DNA of 64,000 nt from VFKI01 sp964647825 (GTDB taxonomy: Bacteria > Pseudomonadota > Gammaproteobacteria > DSM-16500), in NCBI GenBank assembly GCA_964647825.1, contig CAZYJL010000005.1, forward strand, positions 119,179-183,178, in the 5' to 3' direction. The position numbers and the translations under genes are program-made. Under the pieces are notes generated by a model. That model searched no databases and was not told where the DNA came from. It was given only the letters and a program-made list of their open reading frames with translations. Below are positions 43,444-52,098 of the stretch, piece after piece. Each line of letters starts with the position of its first letter. Position 1 is the stretch's first letter.

Positions 43444-44147
43444 GACAGCTTCTCCTGTTTTTCATGCTGCTTGGTTGCAGTATTTGCTTCAGGAACAGCC
43501 GGGGTAGGAGACTCTTTATCACCAATCACTTCACCCTTAAAAATCCATACCTTCACACCAATTACACCATATGTTGTAAAAGCTTCTGCTGTTCCATAAT
43601 CAATATCGGCTCGAAGTGTGTGAAGCGGAACACGCCCTTCTCTATACCACTCACTTCTTGCAATTTCTGCTCCGCCTAGTCTGCCACTCACACAGATCCT
43701 TATACCCTTAGCACCAAGACGAATAGCAGTTGTAACAACCCTCTTCATTGCGCGCCTGAACATCACTCTTTTCTCAAGCTGTTGCGCTACAGACTCAGCA
43801 ACAAGCTTTGCATCTAACTCCGGCTTCCTAACTTCTTCTATACTCACGTGAACTGGAACACCGATAATCTTATGTATTTCATCACGTAGTGTTTCAACTT
43901 CTCGACCACTTTTTCCAATAATAAGCCCTGGTCTTGATGTATGAATAACGATACGAGCATTTCTAGCAGGCCGATCAATCTGTATTCGACTTATTCCCGC
44001 TTGAGCTAACTTTTTATTTAGATATTCACGCACCTTAATATCAGCACATAATGTCTGAGCAAAGTCTCTAGGAGAAGAATACCAACGCGAAGACCAGTCT
44101 TTTACAATACCAAGACGCATTCCTATTGGATGAACCTTTTGACCCAT
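43440..44147 (-). CDS. rpsC: 30S ribosomal protein S3
   Basis: A 235-residue S3 with the KH domain (RPGLIIGKSGREVETLRDE) and the C-terminal GAKGIRICVSGRLGGAEIAR. The last 25 residues are a polar tail. Its start overlaps the rplV stop by one base. Confidence 0.98.
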   Translation of the reverse strand: MGQKVHPIGMRLGIVKDWSSRWYSSPRDFAQTLCADIKVREYLNKKLAQAGISRIQIDRPARNARIVIHTSRPGLIIGKSGREVETLRDEIHKIIGVPVHVSIEEVRKPELDAKLVAESVAQQLEKRVMFRRAMKRVVTTAIRLGAKGIRICVSGRLGGAEIARSEWYREGRVPLHTLRADIDYGTAEAFTTYGVIGVKVWIFKGEVIGDKESPTPAVPEANTATKQHEKQEKLS

Positions 44148-44506
44148 TACCTTGTCTCCCCGGCACGTAACAACACTTCATCAGAAACTACCACTGTCAC
44201 ATGACAAGTTGGCTTCAATATACGGCAACCACGGCCTTTTGCTCTAGGCTTCATACGCTTAAAAGTTGAACCTTGATCGGCATGAACAAGTTTTACTTTT
44301 AATTTGTCAATGTCTGCACCTAAATTATGCTCGGCATTGGCAATAGCTGACTCAAGTACTTTTTTTACAAGAGTTGCTGCTTTTTTAGGACTGAACTTTA
44401 ATATGTCAAGAGCACTTTCCACAGATCTTCCGCGTATCTGATCACAGATAAGTCTACATTTCTGTGGAGACAATCGGGCATATTTTAACTTGGCCGCGAC
44501 TTCCAT
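44147..44506 (-). CDS. rplV: 50S ribosomal protein L22
   Basis: A 119-residue L22 lining the exit tunnel. Family blocks: KYARLSPQKCRLICDQIRG and the tunnel loop region MKPRAKGRGCRILKPTCH. It sits between rpsS and rpsC. Confidence 0.98.
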   Translation of the reverse strand: MEVAAKLKYARLSPQKCRLICDQIRGRSVESALDILKFSPKKAATLVKKVLESAIANAEHNLGADIDKLKVKLVHADQGSTFKRMKPRAKGRGCRILKPTCHVTVVVSDEVLLRAGETR

Positions 44507-44528
44507 TTTTCATCTACCCCCTAAGCCT

Positions 44529-44816
44529 TTACTTTTTATCGTCTGATTTGGCTTTTCTGTCGCCAGAGTGCCCTTTAAAGGTACGCGTGGCTGCAAATTC
44601 ACCTAACTTATGACCAACCATATTCTCCGTAACAAAAACAGGCACGTGCAGCCTTCCGTTATGAACAGCAATCGTTACGCCTACCATTTCTGGCAGTATC
44701 ATTGATCTTCTTGACCAAGTTTTTACTGGACGTCTACTGTTTGAAGCAACAACTTCTTCTACTTTTTTAAGAAGATGATAATCTACAAACGGTCCTTTTT
44801 TTACTGAACGTGCCAC
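44529..44816 (-). CDS. rpsS: 30S ribosomal protein S19
   Basis: A 95-residue S19 starting MARSVKKGPFVDYHLLKKV and containing VKTWSRRSMILPEMVG and GHKLGEFAATRTFKGH. Confidence 0.98.
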   Translation of the reverse strand: MARSVKKGPFVDYHLLKKVEEVVASNSRRPVKTWSRRSMILPEMVGVTIAVHNGRLHVPVFVTENMVGHKLGEFAATRTFKGHSGDRKAKSDDKK

Positions 44817-44830
44817 AATTATACCCTCTT

Positions 44831-45652
44831 CTAATCTCTTTTGCGGACTATGAACTTTGTTGTACGTTTATTCTTACGGGTCTTATACCCCTTAGTCGGA
44901 ACACCTGAATAACTTACAGGATGCCTTCCACCAGAAGTCTTGCCTTCACCACCCCCATGTGGATGATCTACAGGATTCATCGCTACGCCTCTCACTGTAG
45001 GACGTATTCCTCTTCTTCTAGATGCTCCAGCATTACCAAGGGATCGTAAACTATGCTCAGGGTTGCTAACTTCACCTATAGTTGCCCTGCAATCGACTGG
45101 GATTTTACGCATTTCGCCAGATTTTAACCTGATTGTTGCATAAAGCCCTTCACGTGCAACTAACTGCACCGATGCTCCTGCGCTTCTTGCTAATTGAGCA
45201 CCTTTTCCAGCTCGCATTTCAACACAGTGAACAACAGAACCAACTGGAATATTCAAAATTGGAAGAGTGTTACCGACTTTTATTTGTGCCGAAACACCAG
45301 AACATATTTGATCACCAGACTTTAAACCATGTGGCGCAATAATATAACGTCTTTCTCCATCAGCATAAAGAGTCAATGCGATATATGCGCTACGATTTGG
45401 ATCATATTCAAGCCGCTCAACGACCGCAGGAATATTATCCTTATTACGCTTAAAATCTATCAATCTATAATGCTGCTTATGTCCTCCACCAATATGACGA
45501 CATGTAATGCGCCCTTGGCTATTTCGTCCACCAGTTTTCTTTTTCACTGCTAGAAGGGGAGAATAACCCTTTCCTTTGTGCAAATCTTTATTGACAACTC
45601 TTACAACAAAACGTTGTCCCGGTGAAGTTGGACCAGATTTTTTCAGTGCCAT
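44831..45652 (-). CDS. rplB: 50S ribosomal protein L2
   Basis: A 273-residue L2, which contacts the peptidyl transferase centre. The C-terminal signature VDHPHGGGEGKTSGGRHPVS contains the conserved histidine. Length equals E. coli L2. Confidence 0.98.
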   Translation of the reverse strand: MALKKSGPTSPGQRFVVRVVNKDLHKGKGYSPLLAVKKKTGGRNSQGRITCRHIGGGHKQHYRLIDFKRNKDNIPAVVERLEYDPNRSAYIALTLYADGERRYIIAPHGLKSGDQICSGVSAQIKVGNTLPILNIPVGSVVHCVEMRAGKGAQLARSAGASVQLVAREGLYATIRLKSGEMRKIPVDCRATIGEVSNPEHSLRSLGNAGASRRRGIRPTVRGVAMNPVDHPHGGGEGKTSGGRHPVSYSGVPTKGYKTRKNKRTTKFIVRKRD

Positions 45653-45653
45653 A

Positions 45654-45968
45654 TCAGTTTCCCGTTACCTGAAAATTACCAAAATCAATCTGCTGGCCCT
45701 TCGCAAGAGACACATACGCTTTCCTAAATGCTTTTGTATGTCCCACTATGCTGCCAAACCTTCTTGATTGACCTTTTGTATTCACTACACGCACAGCTTG
45801 AACTTTTGTTTTAAATAAGAGTTCAACTGCTTTTTTAATATCATGCTTATTCGCGGCACGTGCTACCTTAAAGACATAACAACTATTTTCATTATCAGAA
45901 GAAGCTTTCATCGCTTTTTCAGATACATGCGCAGAAAGTATTACATCCATTAATGAACTAAATTTCAT
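45654..45968 (-). CDS. rplW: 50S ribosomal protein L23
   Basis: A 104-residue L23, the exit-site docking protein for trigger factor and SRP. It contains the HVSEKAM block near the N-terminus and the FKVARAANKHDIKKAVE and VVNTKGQSRRFG blocks. It overlaps the rplD stop by 4 bases. Confidence 0.96.
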   Translation of the reverse strand: MKFSSLMDVILSAHVSEKAMKASSDNENSCYVFKVARAANKHDIKKAVELLFKTKVQAVRVVNTKGQSRRFGSIVGHTKAFRKAYVSLAKGQQIDFGNFQVTGN

Positions 45969-46579
45969 GCGAGCATCTCCTCAATCTGTTTCATCGCAGA
46001 AATAGTTACAACTACTTTTTCAGCATGAACCAAACATACTGGATCTATTGCAGAAGTATCTCTTACGTCCAAATTCGCGACATTGCGAGAAGAAAGATAT
46101 AAGTTATGACTAACTGCATCTGTTAAAACTAAAGTTGTATTCTTATCAGACATGAAAGGAGATAAAATCTTTAATAGCTCACGCGTCTTACATGAATCTA
46201 CTTCAAGATCCTTCACAACCACTAATCTTTCATTGCGAATCAACTCAGAAAAAACTGACCGTAGAGCGCCTCTATACATTTTTCTATTCACTTTCTGCGC
46301 GTAACTACGAGGCTTAGCTGCAAATACAACACCACCCTTTCGCCATATAGGACTACGGATTGTTCCGGCTCGTGCACGGCCTGTTCCCTTCTGACGAAAA
46401 GGTTTAATACCACCGCCACGCACTTCAGAACGTGTTTTTTGCGCATGATTACCTGTACGTGAAGCAGAAAGGTAAGCTGTCACAACCTGATGAATAAGAG
46501 GACCATTATAACCACAAGAAAAAATTTCATCTTTTAAGGTTAGTTTTTCAGAGTTTGCACCAACTAAATTAAGCTCCAT
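45965..46579 (-). CDS. rplD: 50S ribosomal protein L4
   Basis: A 204-residue L4 with the long tunnel loop TRSEVRGGGIKPFRQKGTGR and ARAGTIRSPIWRKGG. In E. coli L4 represses the S10 operon; no dedicated S10 leader is visible here because rpsJ follows tuf after only 5 bases. Confidence 0.98.
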   Translation of the reverse strand: MELNLVGANSEKLTLKDEIFSCGYNGPLIHQVVTAYLSASRTGNHAQKTRSEVRGGGIKPFRQKGTGRARAGTIRSPIWRKGGVVFAAKPRSYAQKVNRKMYRGALRSVFSELIRNERLVVVKDLEVDSCKTRELLKILSPFMSDKNTTLVLTDAVSHNLYLSSRNVANLDVRDTSAIDPVCLVHAEKVVVTISAMKQIEEMLA

Positions 46580-46582
46580 AGA

Positions 46583-47254
46583 TCATCCCCCCTTTTTCTT
46601 ATCTTCTAAGCTTCTTTTTTTTACGGCGGGGCGAATGACAACATCTCCACCTGGTGCACCAGGGACTGCACCACGAACCATAATAAGATTCCTAGCACTA
46701 TCAAGTTTTACGATAGGTTGGGAAAGGACAGTACGCATAGCATTACCCATATGCCCTGACATTTTTTTCCCTTTAAAAACCTTTCCTGGAGACTGTCTTT
46801 GACCTATTGAACCGGGAGCTCTATGAGAAAGAGAATTACCATGAGTCGCATCTTGACTAGAAAAATGATAGCGTTTAATGACACCAGCAAATCCTTTCCC
46901 TCGTGTTAATGCACGAACATCAACCATATCCCCGATAGAAAAAATTTCTAAAGTAGTTTCAGAAGCAAGAGAAAACTTATCAAGAGACTCCTCGTTACTA
47001 AGACGAAACTCCCATAAGCCACTTCCTTGCTCAACACCTGCTTTGGCATAATGTCCAGCAATCGCTTTGTTTACTCTAGAGCGCTTACATTTTCCTGTTG
47101 TCACCTGAATAGCATTATAGCCATCATTCTCAACTGTTCTTAATTGAGTAACCTTATTAGGTAAAACTTCAATTACAGTTACAGGTATAGAGACTCCATC
47201 TTCAGTAAAAATTCGAGTCATCCCACACTTTTTTCCAACTAACCCCAAAGTCAT
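46583..47254 (-). CDS. rplC: 50S ribosomal protein L3
   Basis: A 223-residue L3. It begins GLVGKKCGMTRIFTEDG and contains KGKGFAGV-like (RGKGFAGVIKRYHF) and GSIGQRQSPGKVFKGKKMSG. It is a little longer than E. coli L3 (209), with a lysine-rich tail. Confidence 0.98.
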   Translation of the reverse strand: MTLGLVGKKCGMTRIFTEDGVSIPVTVIEVLPNKVTQLRTVENDGYNAIQVTTGKCKRSRVNKAIAGHYAKAGVEQGSGLWEFRLSNEESLDKFSLASETTLEIFSIGDMVDVRALTRGKGFAGVIKRYHFSSQDATHGNSLSHRAPGSIGQRQSPGKVFKGKKMSGHMGNAMRTVLSQPIVKLDSARNLIMVRGAVPGAPGGDVVIRPAVKKRSLEDKKKGG

Positions 47255-47270
47255 TTTTCTACCTTCTTTA

Positions 47271-47603
47271 TCAACTTTCTACGTCCACACTAATCTGGAC
47301 ATCTACACCCGCTGCAAGATCAAGTTTCATAAGGGCATCAATTGTCTTATCCGTTGGCTGACTAATATCTACCAACCTTTTGTGCGTGCGTAGATCATAT
47401 TGATCACGAGCATCCTTATCAGCATGCGGTGAGACAAGCAAAGTAAAACGTTCTGTACGCGTTGGTAAAGGGATAGGCCCTCTTACTTGAGCGCCTGTCC
47501 TCTTTGCTGTTTCCACAATTTCACGCGTAGAACGATCAATTAGCCTATGATCAAATGCTTTCAAACGGATGCGTATTCTTTGATTTTTTCTTGCAGTTGT
47601 CAT
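47271..47603 (-). CDS. rpsJ: 30S ribosomal protein S10
   Basis: A 110-residue S10 (NusE), also part of antitermination complexes. It contains IRIRLKAFDHRLIDRS and GPIPLPTRTERFTLLVSPH. It follows tuf after 5 bases. Confidence 0.98.
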   Translation of the reverse strand: MTTARKNQRIRIRLKAFDHRLIDRSTREIVETAKRTGAQVRGPIPLPTRTERFTLLVSPHADKDARDQYDLRTHKRLVDISQPTDKTIDALMKLDLAAGVDVQISVDVES

Positions 47604-47608
47604 TTTGT

Positions 47609-48799
47609 CTACTCTAATACTTTGGTTACAACACCAGCGCCGACCGTTCGGCCACCCTCACGAATTGCAAAACGCAACCCCTCTTCCATTGCAATTGGAC
47701 AAATAAGCTGAACTACCATCTTAATATTATCACCAGGCATCACCATCTCTACGCCTTCTGGCAGCTGCACTTCACCGGTCACATCTGTTGTACGGAAATA
47801 AAACTGAGGACGATAACCTTTAAAGAACGGCGTATGACGTCCACCCTCTTCTTTCGACAAAATATAAACTTCAGCTTCAAACTTAGTATGCGGCATGATA
47901 GAACCAGGACGGGCTAAGACTTGGCCACGTTCAACGTCTTCACGCTTCGTACCACGAAGCAAAACTCCAACGTTATCGCCAGCCTGACCTTGGTCTAACA
48001 ACTTTCTAAACATTTCAACACCGGTACAGGTGGTTTTGATAGTTGGCTTTAGACCAACAATTTCAATTTCTTCACCAACTTTTACAATCCCACGCTCAAC
48101 GCGACCTGTTACGACTGTGCCACGACCAGAGATGGAAAAAACATCTTCAATTGGAAGAAGGAAAGGTTTATCAATTTGACGCTCTGGCTGTGGAAAATAA
48201 TCATCCATTGCCTGCACAAGCTTATAAACAGCAGGCACACCAATATCACTTTGATCGCCTTCAAGTGCTTTCAGCGCAGAACCAACAACTACAGGTGTTT
48301 TGTCACCAGGAAAATCATAACTGCTTAATAGATCCCTCACTTCCATTTCAACCAAGTCAAGAAGCTCTTTATCATCTACCATATCCGCTTTATTTAGAAA
48401 GACGACAACGTAAGGTACACCGACCTGTCTTGCTAACAAAATATGCTCTCTAGTCTGCGGCATTGGACCATCGGCAGCTGATACTACTAAAATTGCGCCA
48501 TCCATTTGTGCCGCACCTGTGATCATGTTCTTCACATAATCAGCATGTCCAGGACAATCCACATGTGCATAATGTCTCTTGTCTGATTCATATTCCACAT
48601 GCGCAGTTGCAATGGTAATACCACGCGCTTTCTCTTCTGGCGCTTTATCAATTTGGTCATATGCAAGGGCTTCGCCACCAAACTTATCTGACATACAGCG
48701 CGTCAACGCAGCCGTAAGAGTTGTCTTTCCATGATCAACGTGACCAATGGTTCCGACATTAAGATGCGGTTTTTTACGTTCAAACACTGCTTTTGCCAT
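47609..48799 (-). CDS. tuf: Elongation factor Tu
   Basis: A 396-residue GTPase that brings aminoacyl-tRNA to the ribosome. G1 GHVDHGKTT, G3 DCPGHADY, G4 NKAD, and the tRNA-contact region RTTDVTGEVQLPEG are all present. A GAGGAAG site precedes the ATG. It is the last gene of the str operon; the tRNA-Trp at the window edge suggests a second tuf copy nearby, as in many gammaproteobacteria. Confidence 0.98.
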   Translation of the reverse strand: MAKAVFERKKPHLNVGTIGHVDHGKTTLTAALTRCMSDKFGGEALAYDQIDKAPEEKARGITIATAHVEYESDKRHYAHVDCPGHADYVKNMITGAAQMDGAILVVSAADGPMPQTREHILLARQVGVPYVVVFLNKADMVDDKELLDLVEMEVRDLLSSYDFPGDKTPVVVGSALKALEGDQSDIGVPAVYKLVQAMDDYFPQPERQIDKPFLLPIEDVFSISGRGTVVTGRVERGIVKVGEEIEIVGLKPTIKTTCTGVEMFRKLLDQGQAGDNVGVLLRGTKREDVERGQVLARPGSIMPHTKFEAEVYILSKEEGGRHTPFFKGYRPQFYFRTTDVTGEVQLPEGVEMVMPGDNIKMVVQLICPIAMEEGLRFAIREGGRTVGAGVVTKVLE

Positions 48800-48826
48800 A
48801 TATTCTTCCTCTTGAAATTTATACTG

Positions 48827-50929
48827 TTATACTGCAGCTTTGCTGATCACTTGCTCTGCAATACTTGCTGGAGCCTCATTATACTTCGCAAACTCCATAA
48901 CATAAGTCGCTCGCCCCTGCGTCATGGATCGAAGATCTGTTGCATAACCAAACATCTCGCCGAGCGGAACTTCTGCACGGACTGTTTTACCTGTTGGAGT
49001 ATCTTCCATTCCTTGCACAATACCCCTTCGTCTATTAAGGTCGCCCATTACGTCCCCCATATAATCTTCAGGGGTCACGACCTCAACTTTCATCACTGGC
49101 TCGAGAAGCACAGGCTTTGCTTTTTTTGCCCCTTCTTTGAAACCCATAGAGCCCGCGATTTTAAAAGCCATTTCACTAGAGTCAACATCATGATAAGAGC
49201 CATCAAAAAGGGTAACCTTGACATCAACAACTGGAAACCCAGCAATAACACCGTTTTCCATCTGTTCTTGTATACCCTTATCTACAGCAGGGACGTATTC
49301 TCTAGGAATCACACCACCGACTATTCCATTAACAAATTCATATCCACTACCAGGCTCTCTCGGCTCAAGACGAATCCAGACATGTCCGTACTGACCTCGA
49401 CCGCCAGATTGACGAACATATTTACCTTCCTGTTCGACAGCTAATTTTATTGTTTCTCTATATGCAACCTGAGGCTTACCAACGTTGGCTTCTACATTAA
49501 ACTCACGCTTCATCCTATCAACGATAATTTCTAAGTGAAGCTCTCCCATCCCAGAAATAATTGTCTGGCCAGATTCTTCGTCAGTATGCACTCTAAAAGA
49601 TGGGTCTTCTTGTGCCAACTTACCCAACGCTATACCCATTTTCTCCTGATCAGCTCGGGTCTTGGGCTCGACAGCAACAGAGATAACAGGCTCTGGAAAA
49701 ATCATTTTTTCTAGCATAATAACATCAGACGTAGAACATAACGTGTCGCCAGTCGTAACTTTTTTCAGCCCTACAGCTGCAGCAATATCTCCAGCTCTTA
49801 CTTCCTTTAATTCATGCCGGCTATTTGCATGCATCTGCAAAAGACGGCCGATTCTTTCTTCTTTATCCTTCACTGGGTTGTAAACGGTATCACCCGATTT
49901 AAGAACACCAGAGTAAACACGAAAATACGTTAAGGTACCAACATAGGGGTCAGTCGCAATTTTAAACGCAAGAGCAGAAAAGGGCTCGTTGTCTGATGGG
50001 TTCCTATAAGCGACTGTCTCTTCTGCATCAAGAAGATGGCCATTCACTGCTGGTACATCGACAGGAGCTGGCAAGTAATAGATAACAGCATCAAGCATTG
50101 CTTGAACGCCCTTATTACGAAAAGCAGAACCACATAAAACAGGAACGATTTCATTACGAATTGTTCGGGAACGTAAACCTTGACGCACTTCTTCTTCTGT
50201 AAGAGAGCCGGAGCTTAGATACTTCTCCATCAACTCCTCAGAACCTTCTGCAGCAGCCTCTACCATTCGCTCATGCCACTTTTCACACTCGGAAAGCATA
50301 GCACTTGGTATTTCACGGGCATCATAATTCATGCCTTGATTTTTTTCGTCCCAATAAATTGCTTTCATTCTAACAAGATCAACCACACCTTCGAATTGAT
50401 CTTCTGCGCCAATAGGCAACTGAATTGGAACCGGATTACCGCCTAATCGAGTTCTAACTTGCTCAACCACGCGCAAAAAGTTTGCTCCAGACCTATCCAT
50501 TTTATTAACAAAAGCGAGGCGAGGAACTTTATATCGATTTGCTTGGCGCCAAACAGTTTCAGACTGTGGTTCAACGCCACCGACAGCACAGAAAACAGCA
50601 CATGCACCATCGAGAACCCTTAAAGAACGCTCTACTTCGATCGTAAAATCTACGTGCCCAGGCGTATCGATAATATTAATACGATGCTGAGGGAATTGCT
50701 TATCCATGCCGTACCAAAAGCAAGTGGTTGCCGCAGAAGTAATTGTAATACCTCTTTCTTGCTCTTGCTCCATCCAATCCATGACAGCTGCGCCCTCATG
50801 GACCTCACCAATTTTGTGAGAAACACCCGTATAAAAAAGGATTCTTTCTGTTGTTGTTGTTTTCCCAGCATCAATGTGAGCCATAATACCGATGTTACGA
50901 TACCGCTCAATAGGTGTTTCTCTTCCCAC
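48827..50929 (-). CDS. fusA: Elongation factor G
   Basis: The 700-residue translocation GTPase. I chose the GTG at 50929, which has AAGGGG 8 bases upstream and gives MGRETPIERYRNIGIMAHID, in register with E. coli; a GTG three codons earlier abuts the ribosome site. G1 AHIDAGKTT, G3 DTPGHVDF, G4 NKMD, and the domain IV block GGRGQYGHVWI are visible. Confidence 0.98.
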   Translation of the reverse strand: MGRETPIERYRNIGIMAHIDAGKTTTTERILFYTGVSHKIGEVHEGAAVMDWMEQEQERGITITSAATTCFWYGMDKQFPQHRINIIDTPGHVDFTIEVERSLRVLDGACAVFCAVGGVEPQSETVWRQANRYKVPRLAFVNKMDRSGANFLRVVEQVRTRLGGNPVPIQLPIGAEDQFEGVVDLVRMKAIYWDEKNQGMNYDAREIPSAMLSECEKWHERMVEAAAEGSEELMEKYLSSGSLTEEEVRQGLRSRTIRNEIVPVLCGSAFRNKGVQAMLDAVIYYLPAPVDVPAVNGHLLDAEETVAYRNPSDNEPFSALAFKIATDPYVGTLTYFRVYSGVLKSGDTVYNPVKDKEERIGRLLQMHANSRHELKEVRAGDIAAAVGLKKVTTGDTLCSTSDVIMLEKMIFPEPVISVAVEPKTRADQEKMGIALGKLAQEDPSFRVHTDEESGQTIISGMGELHLEIIVDRMKREFNVEANVGKPQVAYRETIKLAVEQEGKYVRQSGGRGQYGHVWIRLEPREPGSGYEFVNGIVGGVIPREYVPAVDKGIQEQMENGVIAGFPVVDVKVTLFDGSYHDVDSSEMAFKIAGSMGFKEGAKKAKPVLLEPVMKVEVVTPEDYMGDVMGDLNRRRGIVQGMEDTPTGKTVRAEVPLGEMFGYATDLRSMTQGRATYVMEFAKYNEAPASIAEQVISKAAV

Positions 50930-50943
50930 GTGGTGCACCCCTT

Positions 50944-51540
50944 CTACCAGCGATAATGAGCAAAAGCTTGATTTGCCTTTGCCATTCTATGCATATCATC
51001 ACGCATTTTTACTGAAGCGCCTCGACCTTCACACGCTTCAAGCATCTCTGCGGCCAAACGAAGAATCATGGTTTTCTCACCACGAGCTCTTGCAACCTTA
51101 ACAATCCAGCGCATTGCAAGTGCAGTTCCTCGCTCAACATCTACCTCAACAGGAACCTGATACGTCGCTCCACCAACACGTCGAGACTTAACCTCTACTG
51201 TTGGCCTTATGTTATTAAGCGCTTTATCAAGAACACTAGGCGCTTCTTTATCGAACTCAGACGTAACAACCGGTTTCGCTACTTTGTTCTTGTTATATGA
51301 AGATGACCCAGAACCAGACTCACTTTCGTCTTCTTCTTTATTTTTCAAATTAGAAGCAACAGCCTTCGGCTTTTTGCTTAAACGTTTTAATGCTTCGTCA
51401 AGAGCCTTATAAACAATACGCTCAGCAATAGAACGTTTCCCTGCTCGCATAACAACGTTAATAAAACGAGCCAAACGTACGTTTCCGAACTTAGGATCGG
51501 GTAGAGTTTCTCTTCTTGCTGCAGCTTTTCTTCTTGGCAT
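50944..51540 (-). CDS. rpsG: 30S ribosomal protein S7 with internal insertion
   Basis: S7 nucleates the 30S head. The ends match the family (MPRRKAAARR...DPKFGN and, at the C-terminus, DMHRMAKANQAFAHYRW). The product is 198 residues against 156-179 in E. coli, because an insertion of about 42 residues lies at residues 55-97 (bases 51250-51378), just before NNIRPTVEVKSRRVGG. The insert is serine-, glutamate- and lysine-rich (KNKEEDESESGSGSSSYNKN) and probably disordered. Confidence 0.96.
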   Translation of the reverse strand: MPRRKAAARRETLPDPKFGNVRLARFINVVMRAGKRSIAERIVYKALDEALKRLSKKPKAVASNLKNKEEDESESGSGSSSYNKNKVAKPVVTSEFDKEAPSVLDKALNNIRPTVEVKSRRVGGATYQVPVEVDVERGTALAMRWIVKVARARGEKTMILRLAAEMLEACEGRGASVKMRDDMHRMAKANQAFAHYRW

Positions 51541-51586
51541 TTCCTGATTCCTGTAATTTCTGAATCAAATTCACTTAATTATTTGA

Positions 51587-51976
51587 TTAATGCTTAACTT
51601 TCTCATTTTTAGGCTTTTTGGCACCGTAAGCAGATCTGCCCTTACGACGACTTGCCACCCCAGCGGTATCCAGACTGCCTCGAACTATGTGGTACCTTAC
51701 ACCTGGCAAATCCTTAACACGACCACCACGAATCAAAACAACCGAGTGCTCTTGAAGATTATGACCTTCACCACCAATATAAGCAGTCACTTCTGACCCG
51801 TTTGTTAAACGAACACGAGCAACTTTTCGAAGCGCTGAGTTAGGTTTCTTTGGTGTCGTAGTATAAACACGTGTACAAACCCCTCTCTTCTGAGGACACT
51901 GCCCAAGGTGAGGCACTTTCGACTTTGCCTTTCGTGTTGTCCTAGGGCTTCTAACTAACTGATTAATTGTCGGCAT
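51587..51976 (-). CDS. rpsL: 30S ribosomal protein S12
   Basis: A 129-residue decoding-centre protein. The streptomycin-relevant lysines are in the wild-type contexts TTTPKKPNSALRK and GRVKDLPGVRYH. It is first gene of the str operon, behind the promoter at 52053-52081. Confidence 0.98.
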   Translation of the reverse strand: MPTINQLVRSPRTTRKAKSKVPHLGQCPQKRGVCTRVYTTTPKKPNSALRKVARVRLTNGSEVTAYIGGEGHNLQEHSVVLIRGGRVKDLPGVRYHIVRGSLDTAGVASRRKGRSAYGAKKPKNEKVKH

Positions 51977-52052
51977 TTACGATAAGCTCCAATCCGCATG
52001 ATGCGGCCTACATCAAAAAAACTTAAGTACACAATCGGAAGAATGAGGCGCG

Positions 52053-52081
52053 ATTCTAAGAATCCTTTCGCCCCATGTCAA
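52053..52081 (-). promoter_or_regulatory. Near-consensus promoter of the str operon
   Basis: On the minus strand TTGACA (52076-52081) and TAGAAT (52053-52058) are separated by 17 bases, about 77 bases before the rpsL ATG. A small CCGCA/TGCGG hairpin lies in the leader near 51995-52007. The -10 is followed by a GC-rich CGCGCC, which would fit a growth-rate-controlled discriminator. Confidence 0.75.
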
Positions 52082-52098
52082 GCACGATTCAATTAACT

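Noticed and set aside
48800..48826. Separate promoter for tuf between fusA and tuf
   Set aside because: The gap is 27 bases and holds only a ribosome binding site.
48043..49444. Plus-strand open frames opposite tuf and fusA
   Set aside because: The antisense of highly conserved GTPase genes often stays open by codon bias; no family features are present.
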